The notes: generated by a model from the sequence alone, not told the origin. Numbered from the stretch's first letter, positions 1-9,510 are shown. The stretch: 64,000 bases of DNA from JBEVJC01 sp040510375 (GCA_040510375.1 JBEVJC010000012.1:62001-126000), one strand, 5' to 3'. Numbers and translations: made by a program.

Positions 1-110
1 AATCAATCAGGGAGGTGAACGCATAACGCGGTTTCGGTCGTATTAAACGTCAGGCAGGAATGCCTGCGCAAGTTTGGGCACATCTATATCCGGCATTTCA
101 AATAATTATA
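1..110. other. Intergenic, downstream of ligD
   Basis: No gene is supported here. A short perfect hairpin (CAGGCA, loop GGAA, TGCCTG, 51-66) could be part of a weak 3'-end structure for ligD on the minus strand, but no clear T-tract follows. A 17-codon ATG frame on the minus strand (96-43) is too short to call. Confidence 0.4.
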
Positions 111-2999
111 TCAGAATGTAGATTCAACTTTTTTAATAGCGTCCTGCATGTTGATTCCTTTTCCAAGAACCGGTTTAAACAGGTCGCCCGTTTCGCTCAC
201 GCGGGCGGGAACATTTTTGATGGTGAAGTCTTTTAATTTGAGGCCCTTTTTTACCTCATCCCAATTCAGCGGTGTGGAAACCGTGGCACCAGGTTTGGGC
301 CGGGCAGAATAAGGCGCTGCGAGGGTGGCCTGTGGCCGGTTTTGTAAAAAATCGAGATAGATCTTTCCTTTACGCAGTTTGGTAGCGCGTTCAATGCTGG
401 TGAATTTTGGAAGTTGCGACTGCACGATTGTAACAATCACCCTGGCAAATTCCTTTGAGTGTTCATAGGTATATTTAGCGCCCAGCGGGATATAAATATG
501 GATGCCGGTGGACCCCGATGTTTTTACATAACTATCCACATTGATGGCATCGAGCACTTCTTTTGTGACCAATGCAGTTTCGATTACTTTATCAAAAGTA
601 TTGGTATCCGGATCAAGATCGATGATACACCAGTCAGGGTGATCGGGTTTTTTAATAGTGCTGCTCCAGGGATTAAGTTCAATTGCTCCCAATGAAGCCA
701 TATAAAGCAGGCTGGCTTCATTGCTGGCCACCAGGAATTCCTTGTCCTTGTCTTCTGTTTCACTCCGGTAAGGAAAGGTTTCAATCCAATCCGGCACTTT
801 TCCCTTTACATCTTTCTGGTAAAAACTCTGGCCCTCAATTCCATTAGGATACCGGTTGAGGGATTGCGGCCTGTTTTTGAGATATGGCAGCATATAGGGC
901 GCGATCTGGTAATAATAATTGAGGAGATCGCGCTTTGTAAATTTTTCCTTCGGCCAGTAAATCTTATTAAGGTTGGAGAACTTCAGTTTTTCGCCATTAA
1001 TGGTTCGCTCCTGCGACTCATCCGTAGGGTTCAACAGGGTTTTTCTTTCCTGTTTGCCCGGTGTTTTGAGCAGGTTTTTTTCATGGAGCACTGATTCTTT
1101 TACCAATTTTTTTACTGCCATGGCTTTTTCTTCTTTTACTTGTGTTGCTTTTTTATCGCTTCGCATGCCTTCAAATGATGGATGCCGCATTACCGAATCA
1201 GTTGTCATTTCGGCAAACGATACCTCACAAACCAGTACAGGTTTCAACCATACGGCTTCGGCATGGGGTGGATCGGGCCGGAACCTGGAAGGTTTATTTA
1301 TATCCGGTTCTTCAGTAAAAGGGTTGGTCTTACTTATAACCTTTTTAAACTCTGCCATCATCTCCTGCTGGAGTTTATCCGAAAAACCAGTGCCAACCTT
1401 CCCGGTATAATGTAAATGGTTGCCCTTATAAACGCCCACCAGCAAAGCGCTGAATGCCTTGGCAGTGCCATCGTTGCGGGTATAACCTCCAATAACTACT
1501 TCCTGTCGCTGTTTGACTTTGATCTTCAACCATTCTTTTGTTCGGAGACCCGGTTTATAATCCGAATCCAGTTTTTTTGCCATAATGCCCTCCAGTTTCA
1601 TTTTACTGGCGGCCTTAAAAAATTCGGTTCCCGAAGCATCGAAAGCCTGACTTAAAAGGATCATATCACTGGCAGGTATAAGTGATGCCAGGATCTTCCG
1701 GCGTGTGGACAAGGGAAGATGAAGCAGCGAATACCCGTCGTAATATAGGATATCAAAGACATAGTACTTCAGCTCACCATCTGCTTCGCTGCGCCAGTTC
1801 TGCAACCGGCCAAAATCAGCACGGCCTTCATCATTAACCACTATCACTTCGCCATCCAGCACTATTTTTAGTCCAAGCTTTTTGAGTTCGGCATAAACAG
1901 GATAAAATTTTTCGTCAAATGATTTATTGTTGCGCGATTTCAGTTCCACCTTATTGCCATTGACAAACGCCACGGCGCGATATCCATCCCACTTCACTTC
2001 ATAGATCCATTCATCCGAATCAAAGGGTTCATCCACCAGGGTGGCGAACATGGGGGATAGATCCACTGGGAACTTTTCTTTTTTTCCCTGTTTAACGAGC
2101 GTCTCCACTTCCTTTTTACTGCCCCTGATATCAATGGTATCCACCAGTTCCGCACCCGGATCTTTCAATTTTCTTTTTTGGGGAGCTGCTTTTTTCCGGG
2201 CCGGAGATGAAGCGGCTTTTGGGGCAGGCTTCGTATTCTTCGTTGTAACTGCGTCGTTGATCCGGGCAGTCGATGAAGCAGCCCGCGGGGTGGACTTTAT
2301 TTTCTTCGTGGTTACCGTTTCTTTCTTCCCGGAATTTGAAGAAGCAGCCCGCGGTGCAGACTTTACTTTCTTCGAGGTTACCGTTTCTTTTTTAACATCG
2401 GGCTGACCGTAAATCTTTCCGGGATTTTTTTCAATCTGTTTAATTGTTTTTCCGGAGAGAACCGACTTATCTTTTTTGGTAATATCACTGGTCTTTGCAA
2501 ACCGGTCTTTCATTTTCATCAGCAACCAGGAGTTTTCTCCCTGGTAAGATGATTTCACCAATGCCCAGTCGCCCTTGAGTTTTTGTCCGTTGAGTGTAAA
2601 GACAATCTTTCCTTTTCGTAATCCGCTTCGCAGTTCTTTATCCTGGGCCGATTTGTCGGTGGCAGCAGATTCGGCGGGCATATACGTTCCTTCATCCCAG
2701 ACAATCACTGTTCCGCCCCCATATTGTCCTTTTGGAATACTCCCTTCAAAATTCCGGTAATCATATGGGTGATCTTCCACCATCATCGCCAGCCTTTTTA
2801 CAGAAGGGTCGGTTGATGGCCCTTTTGGAACGGCCCAGCTCTTGAGAACGCCGTCCATTTCGAGACGGAAATCATAATGCAGGTGTGAGGCAGCATGCAT
2901 CTGCACCACAAACCGGAGGCCTGATGCGGCAACTTTACCTCCTTCAGGTTCAGGGGTTTTTTTGAAGGATCTTTTTTTCCTGTATTCGGTCAGACCCAT
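111..2999 (-). CDS. ligD: Multifunctional DNA ligase D (end-joining ligase/polymerase/phosphoesterase)
   Basis: This is the bacterial non-homologous end-joining enzyme that processes, fills and seals double-strand breaks with Ku. Domain order is visible. A 3'-phosphoesterase occupies roughly residues 20-165 (HYDFRLEMDG, WAVPKG, HPYDY, GGGTVIVWD). An ATP-dependent ligase follows at about 310-610, with catalytic lysine K336 in EVKWDGYR and motif LDGEV. A primase-like polymerase is at about 685-950 (LNKIYWPKEKF and the metal motif DLDPD). Length 962 aa is slightly above usual because of a lysine/alanine-rich linker (about 203-268) made of three 22-residue repeats. The start is the ATG opening MGLTEYRKKRS. 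No Ku gene is present in the window; it may lie just outside. Confidence in the family is high. Confidence 0.95.
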   Translation of the reverse strand: MGLTEYRKKRSFKKTPEPEGGKVAASGLRFVVQMHAASHLHYDFRLEMDGVLKSWAVPKGPSTDPSVKRLAMMVEDHPYDYRNFEGSIPKGQYGGGTVIVWDEGTYMPAESAATDKSAQDKELRSGLRKGKIVFTLNGQKLKGDWALVKSSYQGENSWLLMKMKDRFAKTSDITKKDKSVLSGKTIKQIEKNPGKIYGQPDVKKETVTSKKVKSAPRAASSNSGKKETVTTKKIKSTPRAASSTARINDAVTTKNTKPAPKAASSPARKKAAPQKRKLKDPGAELVDTIDIRGSKKEVETLVKQGKKEKFPVDLSPMFATLVDEPFDSDEWIYEVKWDGYRAVAFVNGNKVELKSRNNKSFDEKFYPVYAELKKLGLKIVLDGEVIVVNDEGRADFGRLQNWRSEADGELKYYVFDILYYDGYSLLHLPLSTRRKILASLIPASDMILLSQAFDASGTEFFKAASKMKLEGIMAKKLDSDYKPGLRTKEWLKIKVKQRQEVVIGGYTRNDGTAKAFSALLVGVYKGNHLHYTGKVGTGFSDKLQQEMMAEFKKVISKTNPFTEEPDINKPSRFRPDPPHAEAVWLKPVLVCEVSFAEMTTDSVMRHPSFEGMRSDKKATQVKEEKAMAVKKLVKESVLHEKNLLKTPGKQERKTLLNPTDESQERTINGEKLKFSNLNKIYWPKEKFTKRDLLNYYYQIAPYMLPYLKNRPQSLNRYPNGIEGQSFYQKDVKGKVPDWIETFPYRSETEDKDKEFLVASNEASLLYMASLGAIELNPWSSTIKKPDHPDWCIIDLDPDTNTFDKVIETALVTKEVLDAINVDSYVKTSGSTGIHIYIPLGAKYTYEHSKEFARVIVTIVQSQLPKFTSIERATKLRKGKIYLDFLQNRPQATLAAPYSARPKPGATVSTPLNWDEVKKGLKLKDFTIKNVPARVSETGDLFKPVLGKGINMQDAIKKVESTF

Positions 3000-3027
3000 A
3001 TCAGTAAAATTTTAGTAAGCGAATGCG

Positions 3028-4173
3028 CTATTTTTTATCCTTATTCTTTTTCTGGAAAATGCGTTTGAGCAGGGACGGTTTTTTCTCTTCTTGACCCTTG
3101 CCTACCGAATTTATATTGACACTGTTTTCCAACGAAGGATACAGTGCCTGGATAAATGCATTGCGGAGTATCTGACCGATGATTGACCAGAAATCAAAAT
3201 TGGGGTTATCAAACCGGCCTTCGAAGTCGGCCCTGGTGGCCAGCTGGTCCTTTTTATGATTGGTAAATAACCAGGTTATTCCGCCCACTACAGATTCCCA
3301 TACAAATTGCAGGGGTTTATCCTTGTCATTCTTCCAACTCACTACGTCCGTATCAGTGATCAATGGTTTTACATAACCCTTGAACGCCTGGTCCCTTGCC
3401 GCGGCCTCTGTGTAGAGGCTGAGGCTTCCTTTCTCCACGTCGAAATTTCCGTAGGCCTTCAGGAAATCATTCAGGTTAACCAGGTTCAGCGATGTCATCT
3501 TTGCATTGAAATCAAACGTGGGTACTTTATTCAATGCATCCAGTTTCATATTGAATGATAACTGGCCTTCGTATACACCTGCCGTTGCGGTAACGGTAGA
3601 CGGTAACAATTCTTTCTGGTGTTTGGCATTGGAAAGATTCTCGGCGACAATATGAATATTTTTAGCAACTATATCCACTTTTGGCGAACTGTGGAGGTCG
3701 CGGTAATGCGCCTCACCATTATTAACCTCAAAGCGATTTAGTTTAAAAGGAATCAGTTTGTCAACCACCTGGGTCCAGTCGTCGTCAATATCCGTCTGGC
3801 TGGTAGCTTTTGAAGGGCCTTTTACAAAATTCATAACCGGCCGGTCAACGTTGATCTCTGCAACTATTTCACCATTAAAAAGGGCACTCCATTCAACAGA
3901 CAGGTCGATCTCATCCGCTTTAAAAAAAGGAACAGGGATGGCGCCGCCGGTTTTGTTAAGGTATATGTCCTGAATGGTATAGGCGCCGCGGTAAAGAGAC
4001 ACATCTATATCATCTACATGACCCTTGTAGCCGTCGATCATCGTCAGTTGCTTATTCACATAACGCAGTAAGATATAAGGAAGGGCGATCCTGAATGCTA
4101 TCAGCAGTACAAGCAGGCTACCGAAAACAATCAGGATCGTCTTCCGTTTTTTAGACTGTCTTTTCCACCACAT
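3028..4173 (-). CDS. DUF748/AsmA-like inner-membrane-anchored protein
   Basis: A 381-aa protein with one N-terminal membrane anchor (about residues 12-32, hydrophobic after a basic WWKRQSKKRK start) and a long periplasmic part rich in short beta segments (DVSLYRGAYTIQDIYL, GEIVAEINVDRPVMNF). This matches the DUF748/AsmA-type envelope proteins, thought to act in outer-membrane lipid or protein homeostasis. The exact role is unknown. Its ATG overlaps the stop codon of the upstream DUF4142 gene (shared TAATG on the minus strand), so the two are probably translationally coupled. The C-terminus is very basic (KRIFQKKNKDKK). Confidence 0.75.
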   Translation of the reverse strand: MWWKRQSKKRKTILIVFGSLLVLLIAFRIALPYILLRYVNKQLTMIDGYKGHVDDIDVSLYRGAYTIQDIYLNKTGGAIPVPFFKADEIDLSVEWSALFNGEIVAEINVDRPVMNFVKGPSKATSQTDIDDDWTQVVDKLIPFKLNRFEVNNGEAHYRDLHSSPKVDIVAKNIHIVAENLSNAKHQKELLPSTVTATAGVYEGQLSFNMKLDALNKVPTFDFNAKMTSLNLVNLNDFLKAYGNFDVEKGSLSLYTEAAARDQAFKGYVKPLITDTDVVSWKNDKDKPLQFVWESVVGGITWLFTNHKKDQLATRADFEGRFDNPNFDFWSIIGQILRNAFIQALYPSLENSVNINSVGKGQEEKKPSLLKRIFQKKNKDKK

Positions 4174-4739
4174 TATTTCAGCATCTTTTGTAAAGCTTCA
4201 GCTGAGTCCAGGTGATGTTTCAACTTGGGCAGGGTATTGCTGATAAAAGTTTTTACTTCAGCATCCTTGCTGTTGTCATAGGCTTTTTCAAACAGGGTAA
4301 TGGTCTCCTTATGTGCCTTTACCTGCAGGTTGATATAATCCTTGTCGAATTTCTTACCTGATTCCTTACCAAGATCAGCCGCGTCCTTCATATCACCTTC
4401 CGATATTGATGCCGGCAACGTAACATTGCGGGCAGCAGCAAGTGCCTTTACCTGATCGTTGATTGCTGTATGGTCTGTCACCATCATAGCAGCAAAACTT
4501 TTGATATCGGCATTGGTAGATTTCTGTTCAGCGAGTTTAGCTGCGTCAACTTCAGCCATACCTCCGTTTGCGGCTTTCACAAGAAATTCAGTGGTCTCCT
4601 CATCAGTCTGGATTGCTGAAGGAGTAGCTTCCTGTTTTACCTCATTGGTCGAGTCTGCCTTCTCCACCGGGTCTTTTGCTTCATTGTTACAGGCTACGAT
4701 CACGAATGCGGCCATCAGGGCGAGAGATATTTTTTTCAT
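4173..4739 (-). CDS. DUF4142 lipoprotein
   Basis: A predicted lipoprotein of about 188 aa. I place the start at the internal ATG (4739) because it opens a textbook lipoprotein signal (MKKISLALMAAFVIVAC, cysteine as residue 17); the longer frame upstream would bury it. After a low-complexity acidic/Thr linker, the rest is a helical DUF4142 domain (FLVKAANGGMAEVDAAKLA, AAMMVTDHTAINDQV, LKHHLDSAEALQKML). The domain is a ferritin-like four-helix fold common in Bacteroidota and often linked to stress. The molecular function is not established. It is coupled with the DUF748 gene behind it, so both are likely one envelope operon. Confidence 0.85.
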   Translation of the reverse strand: MKKISLALMAAFVIVACNNEAKDPVEKADSTNEVKQEATPSAIQTDEETTEFLVKAANGGMAEVDAAKLAEQKSTNADIKSFAAMMVTDHTAINDQVKALAAARNVTLPASISEGDMKDAADLGKESGKKFDKDYINLQVKAHKETITLFEKAYDNSKDAEVKTFISNTLPKLKHHLDSAEALQKMLK

Positions 4740-4984
4740 AATTAAAAAGTTTAAGATATATGCTGACCTCGTTGAAATTTTCATGCCATCACTTCATTCC
4801 CGTGAATAGGGTCTGGTTTAGACACGTATTGGCCTGATATTGAGAATCAACGCCTTATCGGTGGGCTCCGAAATGCTGCGAGCAGGTTACACGGCACTAC
4901 CACGTGTGCAATATATTCCTCAGGACAATATGCAGGGTTTGGGCAATAACAGGGCGCAAGGGTGGCATAATTTTTAAAGCATAA
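4740..4984. other. Intergenic between divergent genes
   Basis: This should contain the divergent promoters of the DUF4142 and DUF3606 genes. I see no convincing TTTG/TAnnTTTG pair and no long repeat. Confidence 0.3.
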
Positions 4985-5200
4985 ATGGAAACTGACGTTA
5001 TGGAAAATAAAGAAACATCCAGATCGCTGGACCGCCAGCGGATTGCGCTGAGTGAAGACTGGGAGATGCGTTATATTACCAGGAAGTTCCGTGTGTCAGA
5101 AGACATGGTAAGAAACGCAGTGAAAGCAGTTGGTAACAGCCGGGTTCTTGTAGAGAATTATATACGCCGGCAACAAATGAGATCAAGGGCTGCTTCATAA
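4985..5200 (+). CDS. DUF3606 micro-protein
   Basis: A 71-aa protein matching the small DUF3606 family: a Ser/Arg start (SRSLDRQRIALSEDWEMRYI) followed by a helix-turn-helix-like part (KFRVSEDMVRNAVKAVGNS, then VLVENYIRR). The family is widespread in soil and plant-associated bacteria and has no proven function; the fold suggests nucleic-acid or protein binding. ATG codons at 4985 and 5000 are both possible starts. The core domain begins after the second. It stands alone, between a divergent envelope operon and a hairpin-rich gap before the amylase gene. Confidence 0.8.
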   Translation: METDVMENKETSRSLDRQRIALSEDWEMRYITRKFRVSEDMVRNAVKAVGNSRVLVENYIRRQQMRSRAAS

Positions 5201-5259
5201 GTATGGTTAGTAACCTTCGATATATTAATTTATTTTCTCTCAAAATAAAAACTGGTATG

Positions 5260-5283
5260 TCCGGTTAACATAATTTAACCGGA
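5260..5283. repeat. Perfect 9-bp inverted repeat
   Basis: TCCGGTTAA (5260-5268) and TTAACCGGA (5275-5283) with a 6-nt spacer. No T-tract follows on either strand, so a protein-binding site or RNA stem is as likely as a terminator. Confidence 0.6.
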
Positions 5284-5298
5284 GGTATAGGATATTAC

Positions 5299-5330
5299 AA
5301 CCTTAATTTCTGCGGTGCGTAATTAAGGTT
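5299..5330. repeat. Perfect 10-bp inverted repeat
   Basis: AACCTTAATT (5299-5308) and AATTAAGGTT (5321-5330) with a 12-nt spacer, 15 bp after the previous inverted repeat. No T-tract. Confidence 0.6.
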
Positions 5331-5521
5331 TATGCAGAAGCATCGTTAATCTCCATTAATTATCAAAATCCTGCTTCCATTTGTGAAGTATCAGGAAATC
5401 TTCAAGCCCGTCAGATTGCGTAAACACCGGTATTCCATTAGTGGGGTCGGTTACCGGAATAACTATTCCTTGTCATAAGAATGTATTTGAACAAACTGGC
5501 AGAATCACGAGCAGATGAATT

Positions 5522-7012
5522 ATGAATCAAACTATTTTTCAATTTTTTCATTGGTACTATTCACCCGAAGGGAATTTGTGGAATCATGCGTTGGACATGG
5601 CACCGAGGCTGGCCTCTCTTGGTATAACTGATATCTGGTTGCCACCTGCATATAAATCGGCAGATGGTATTCATGAACCTGGTTATGCTGTATATGACTT
5701 ATTTGATCTCGGGGAATTTGACCAGAAAGGGACGGTACGTACGCGTTATGGAACAAAGGACGAATACCTGAAATGTATAAAGATAATACGGGAAAACGGG
5801 ATGGGTGTTATTGCCGACATTGTGTTTAATCATAAAATGGGCGGCGATGAAAAGGAAGAGGTGCTGGTACAGAAAGTCAATGAAGAGAACCGGGATGAAG
5901 TGATCAGTGAACGCCACCTGGTATTGGCCCATACAAAGTTTACTTTTCCGGGGAGAAAGGGGAAGTATTCCGATTATGTATGGGACTGGCAAAGCTTTAC
6001 AGGCATCAATGAAGGCGGTTCCATCGCTGCGTTGATAAACGATTTTGGACACGGTAGCTGGGAACCAATGCTTGAAGATGAGAACGGAAATTTTGATTAC
6101 CTGATGGGAAACGATATTGAATTCCGTAATCCGGGCGTGAGGGAAGAGTTGAAGAACTGGGGTGTATGGTATGTGGAGACTACTGGTGTCACTGGTTTCC
6201 GGCTGGATGCAGTGAAACATATTACCGCAGATTTTTTTCCTGATTGGCTGGGCCACCTGCAGAAACATTTCAAGCGGGAGTTCTTTACCATTGGTGAGTA
6301 CTGGAGAAATGATGTATCACCATTATTGAAATACCAGGAAGTAACGCAGCAACGGATCCACCTGTTTGATGTTCCGCTGCATTTTAATTTTTATAAAGCT
6401 TCGCTGGAAAAGGATTTTGATATGCGGACTATTTTTGACAATTCACTTGTCAGGGAAAATCCGTGGAGGGCGATTACGTTTGTAGATAACCACGATACCC
6501 AACCCTTGCAGTCGCTTGAGTCTACAGTCGAATACTGGTTCAAGCCGCATGCATATGCGATCATTATGTTAAGGGAGGCGGGGATTCCCTGTGTGTTTTA
6601 TCCGGCAGTATTTGAAGCCAGGTATACTGATTCAAAAAACGGTGAACAGATCTACGTGGAGTTAAATAAGGTGCCGGTGGTTGAATCGATGATCATGATG
6701 CGCCGCGACCTCTGTTACGGGATACAGGGTGAGTATTTTGATGATGATACCATTGTGGGATGGACGAGACAGGGAGAAGAGGATAAGGATCTTAGCGGTA
6801 TGGGAGTTTTACTAAGTAATGGTCATGCCGGTAGAAAATGGATGTGTATGGGTGAAAAAAATGCGGGAAGGATCCTGGTTGATATATGTGGTGGCCGTCC
6901 CGAACTGGTTACACTTGACAGCAAAGGAGAAGCAATGTTTTTTGTAAATGAACAGTCCGTATCTGTCTGGGTTGACTGGCGTTATAGAAATAAGTTGACC
7001 TCTGCCAGTTAA
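5522..7012 (+). CDS. Cytoplasmic alpha-amylase (GH13)
   Basis: A 496-aa GH13 enzyme without a signal peptide, resembling the cytoplasmic AmyA-type (GH13_5) amylases that cut internal alpha-1,4 links in intracellular glucans or maltodextrins. All catalytic residues are visible: nucleophile D229 in GFRLDAVKH, acid/base E259 in FTIGEYW, and transition-state D325 in VDNHDTQ. The region I motif IADIVFNH is near residue 100. Length is typical for the family. No other glycogen or starch genes are adjacent, so its source of substrate cannot be read from context. The next gene, 144 bp on, is a receiver-domain protein on the same strand. Confidence 0.92.
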   Translation: MNQTIFQFFHWYYSPEGNLWNHALDMAPRLASLGITDIWLPPAYKSADGIHEPGYAVYDLFDLGEFDQKGTVRTRYGTKDEYLKCIKIIRENGMGVIADIVFNHKMGGDEKEEVLVQKVNEENRDEVISERHLVLAHTKFTFPGRKGKYSDYVWDWQSFTGINEGGSIAALINDFGHGSWEPMLEDENGNFDYLMGNDIEFRNPGVREELKNWGVWYVETTGVTGFRLDAVKHITADFFPDWLGHLQKHFKREFFTIGEYWRNDVSPLLKYQEVTQQRIHLFDVPLHFNFYKASLEKDFDMRTIFDNSLVRENPWRAITFVDNHDTQPLQSLESTVEYWFKPHAYAIIMLREAGIPCVFYPAVFEARYTDSKNGEQIYVELNKVPVVESMIMMRRDLCYGIQGEYFDDDTIVGWTRQGEEDKDLSGMGVLLSNGHAGRKWMCMGEKNAGRILVDICGGRPELVTLDSKGEAMFFVNEQSVSVWVDWRYRNKLTSAS

Positions 7013-7156
7013 AAAACCGGAAACCACAAGAATTGAATTCCACAGAAAAAACAAGATCCACATTGTTATGGGAATATTTTTCTACATCTTCGCGGGCGTA
7101 ATTACGATATTGCCCACAGGTTAAATGGCATAATTCTTTATGAGAGTTGACTCTTT

Positions 7157-7522
7157 ATGATCAAAGTACTTATTGTTGACGATGACAATGAATTACTGGA
7201 AATGGTATCCCTTGTGCTCAGTTCGAGGAACATGGATGTCACCACGTTAAATCATGCCGTCAATATTCAATCATCCATAACTGCTGCCTCACCTGATTTA
7301 ATCCTGATGGATATTTATCTTGGCGATTATGATGGCCGGGAATTGTGCAAACAACTTAAAACAAATCCCCTGTTCAATAATATTCCTGTTATACTTTACT
7401 CAGCCGGATTTATAACAGCAGAATCGATAAAGGGGTCAAGGGCGGACGATTTCCTCCAGAAACCCTTTGAGATAATCGACCTCTATCGTAAAATAGACAA
7501 CCTGGTTGCTCCTTCCGTTTAA
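7157..7522 (+). CDS. Single-domain response regulator (receiver only)
   Basis: A 121-aa stand-alone receiver domain. The acidic pocket (IVDDDNE, residues 7-13), phospho-acceptor D52 (LILMDIYLG), the Ser of YSAG (S82) and the conserved K102 (QKPFE) are all present, so it should be phosphorylatable. There is no output domain, which suggests a phospho-relay intermediate or a protein-protein regulator. No histidine kinase is nearby. An intrinsic terminator directly follows the stop. Confidence 0.9.
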   Translation: MIKVLIVDDDNELLEMVSLVLSSRNMDVTTLNHAVNIQSSITAASPDLILMDIYLGDYDGRELCKQLKTNPLFNNIPVILYSAGFITAESIKGSRADDFLQKPFEIIDLYRKIDNLVAPSV

Positions 7523-7543
7523 TGCCTGTTAACTAACCTAATT

Positions 7544-7576
7544 ATGCCGCCCCGAAAAGGCGGCATTCTGTTTTTA
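7544..7576 (+). terminator. Intrinsic terminator after the receiver gene
   Basis: Stem ATGCCGCC (7544-7551) pairs with GGCGGCAT (7559-7566), followed by TCTGTTTTT. Confidence 0.75.
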
Positions 7577-7702
7577 AGCGAAATCGCCTGCTGGGCCAGA
7601 ATTTTTTAAAATTAATTTTAGGTGTAAACCCTTGTAAACAGTAGTCTTACGGGGATCTTACGTTTTTATTCAGGAAAAATACGGTAAGTTTTGCGGGAAA
7701 CA

Positions 7703-7734
7703 CTTGCATTAACCGGATCGGGAAATTACATTTG
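7703..7734 (+). promoter_or_regulatory. Bacteroidota-type promoter of the T9SS cargo gene
   Basis: CTTG (7703-7706), a 20-nt spacer, then TACATTTG (7727-7734), matching TTTG-N19-21-TAnnTTTG. It lies about 60 nt before the ATG. Confidence 0.6.
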
Positions 7735-7797
7735 TCTCCGGGTTAGATTACTATTAACCTTTCCCGATTCGAAATAAACACCCTCAAACGTACCCTC

Positions 7798-9294
7798 ATG
7801 AAGCAAATTTTACTCAGTTTGTTTACCTTAATTACCATCGTAAATTCTCTTGAAGCACAGACTTGTTCTCCGCTGGGAGATCAAACCAGTTTCGGTTCAA
7901 ATAACATCTGGACAGGATATGTTTACAGTAACGCTGACCTTACCGGTTATATCGGTTATGTAAATGAAGGAACATCAGCAAGTGCCAACTTCGACCAGAA
8001 TTTCGGTGGCGACAATGCAACCTATTCTACCAATGGTTGCGCAACCACTACCGAAACTTTCAGTGTGCGGTATAAACTCAATCAGAATTTTGCGAATGGA
8101 GGTTACCTGTTTACTGTTACCGGTGATGACGGATATCGCCTGAGCCTTGATGGCGGTGCCACATGGGTTATAAATAAATGGGTTAACCAGGGATATACTG
8201 CCACCACGTATACTGCAACACTCAACGGCAATGTAAATATGGTTCTTGAATATTATGAGAATAGTGGTTCCAACAGGATCACTCTCAATATAGTTGCAGG
8301 TTGTACAGGAACGGAAGACCAGAGTGTTTATGGTACCAATAATATCTGGAACGGATATGTGTATGAGGGTGTAAACTTCAATACATACAAGGGTCTTGTA
8401 CACGAAGGCAGTTCCAATAATTTTGGATTTGACCAGAGCTTTGGTGGGAATGCGGTAACTTATAATACAAGCGCGTGCAGCATTACCACCGAAAGGTTCA
8501 GCGTACGTTACCGGCTTCGCAAATCATTTACGGCAGGTATCTATACATTCATCCTGGGTGCCGACGATGGATACCGTATGAGCCTGGATGGTGGAGCAAC
8601 CTGGGTGATCAATAATTTTACCGATCATAGTTATACTTCCAGTTCGTACAATGTTACATTGAATGGATCATACAATATGGTCATCGAATATTACGAAAAT
8701 GGTACACACAACCGTATTTCGTTTAACATGATCCAGAACAGCATTTTGCCAATAAACCTGATCAGCTTTACCGGAAAGCAACGGAATGGCGGCCTGGACC
8801 TGACCTGGAAAGTTTCGGACGACAGCAACCCTGATTTTTTTGAAATAGAAAAATCGATTGATGGGGTGAGTTTTCAAAAGATCGGTACCGTAAAAAGCAC
8901 AACCAATACATTATACACTTATACAGATGTGTCACTCTCCGGAGGTAATACATTTTACAGGATGAAGATGACTGATCTCACCGGCGCAGTAACTTATTCC
9001 AATATTGTAAGCTTCCGCACAACGGCTGCGCTTACACAGGGGATAAATGTGTTCCCGAATATCATCACAGGAAACAGTCTTTATATGGAAACGGCTTCTG
9101 CCCTGACCAAAGCAATGGTGATCATCAGTGATGCGAACGGACGCCAGGTCAACCAGCGCGTTATTGGTAAACTCGCAAAAGGCCAGATCAGCACCATTGA
9201 GACTTCTTCATCTAAACTGCCAACCGGTATGTACTTCATGCAGGTGATTGACGGAAACGAAAGCATCAGCGTTAAACGCTTTATCGTAAAATAA
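7798..9294 (+). CDS. Secreted T9SS cargo with two PA14-like modules
   Basis: A 498-aa secreted protein with an N-terminal signal peptide (about residues 1-20). Two homologous modules of about 145 residues follow (roughly 21-165 and 166-305). Each has the pattern NNIWxGYVY, xFDQxFGG, FSVRYxL, GDDGYRxSLDGGATWVIN and MVxEYYEN, which resembles PA14-type carbohydrate- or surface-binding beta-barrels. A short fibronectin-like stretch (ISFTGKQRNGGLDLTWKV) precedes a C-terminal type IX sorting domain ending in VKRFIVK. It should be exported and anchored at the cell surface or released. The ligand is unknown. A consensus promoter lies upstream and a strong terminator downstream, so it is monocistronic. 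Confidence 0.85.
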   Translation: MKQILLSLFTLITIVNSLEAQTCSPLGDQTSFGSNNIWTGYVYSNADLTGYIGYVNEGTSASANFDQNFGGDNATYSTNGCATTTETFSVRYKLNQNFANGGYLFTVTGDDGYRLSLDGGATWVINKWVNQGYTATTYTATLNGNVNMVLEYYENSGSNRITLNIVAGCTGTEDQSVYGTNNIWNGYVYEGVNFNTYKGLVHEGSSNNFGFDQSFGGNAVTYNTSACSITTERFSVRYRLRKSFTAGIYTFILGADDGYRMSLDGGATWVINNFTDHSYTSSSYNVTLNGSYNMVIEYYENGTHNRISFNMIQNSILPINLISFTGKQRNGGLDLTWKVSDDSNPDFFEIEKSIDGVSFQKIGTVKSTTNTLYTYTDVSLSGGNTFYRMKMTDLTGAVTYSNIVSFRTTAALTQGINVFPNIITGNSLYMETASALTKAMVIISDANGRQVNQRVIGKLAKGQISTIETSSSKLPTGMYFMQVIDGNESISVKRFIVK

Positions 9295-9320
9295 TTTCAA
9301 CTCTTTATTGTTGAGGGTCC

Positions 9321-9350
9321 GGGCTGGTGATTCTTCACCGGCCCTTTTTT
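9321..9350 (+). terminator. Intrinsic terminator
   Basis: GGGCTGGTGA (9321-9330), loop TTCT, TCACCGGCCC (9335-9344), then six T. A 10-bp stem with one G-T pair. Confidence 0.9.
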
Positions 9351-9510
9351 ATTTTAATCAGCAATTGTTGAAACCTTTGACGGAGCTGTCACTGGTCGTT
9401 TTATATTAAGTCAAAATCTCTTCAGGCTATTCCGGGAATAGCCAAAAGGTTTTATTATCTGGTTAATATCTGTTCAAACCGTTGAACGAATAACCGCCGG
9501 CCCATAATGG

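Larger units (their letters stand above)
5201..5521. other. Intergenic with two consecutive perfect hairpins
   Basis: About 320 bp without a gene. It holds two perfect inverted repeats, described separately (5260-5283 and 5299-5330), and an AT-rich stretch before them. The 190 bp in front of the amylase show no clear consensus promoter. Confidence 0.5.

Noticed and set aside
43..96. 17-codon ATG frame (minus) after ligD
   Set aside because: Too short, no ribosome-binding site or family evidence.
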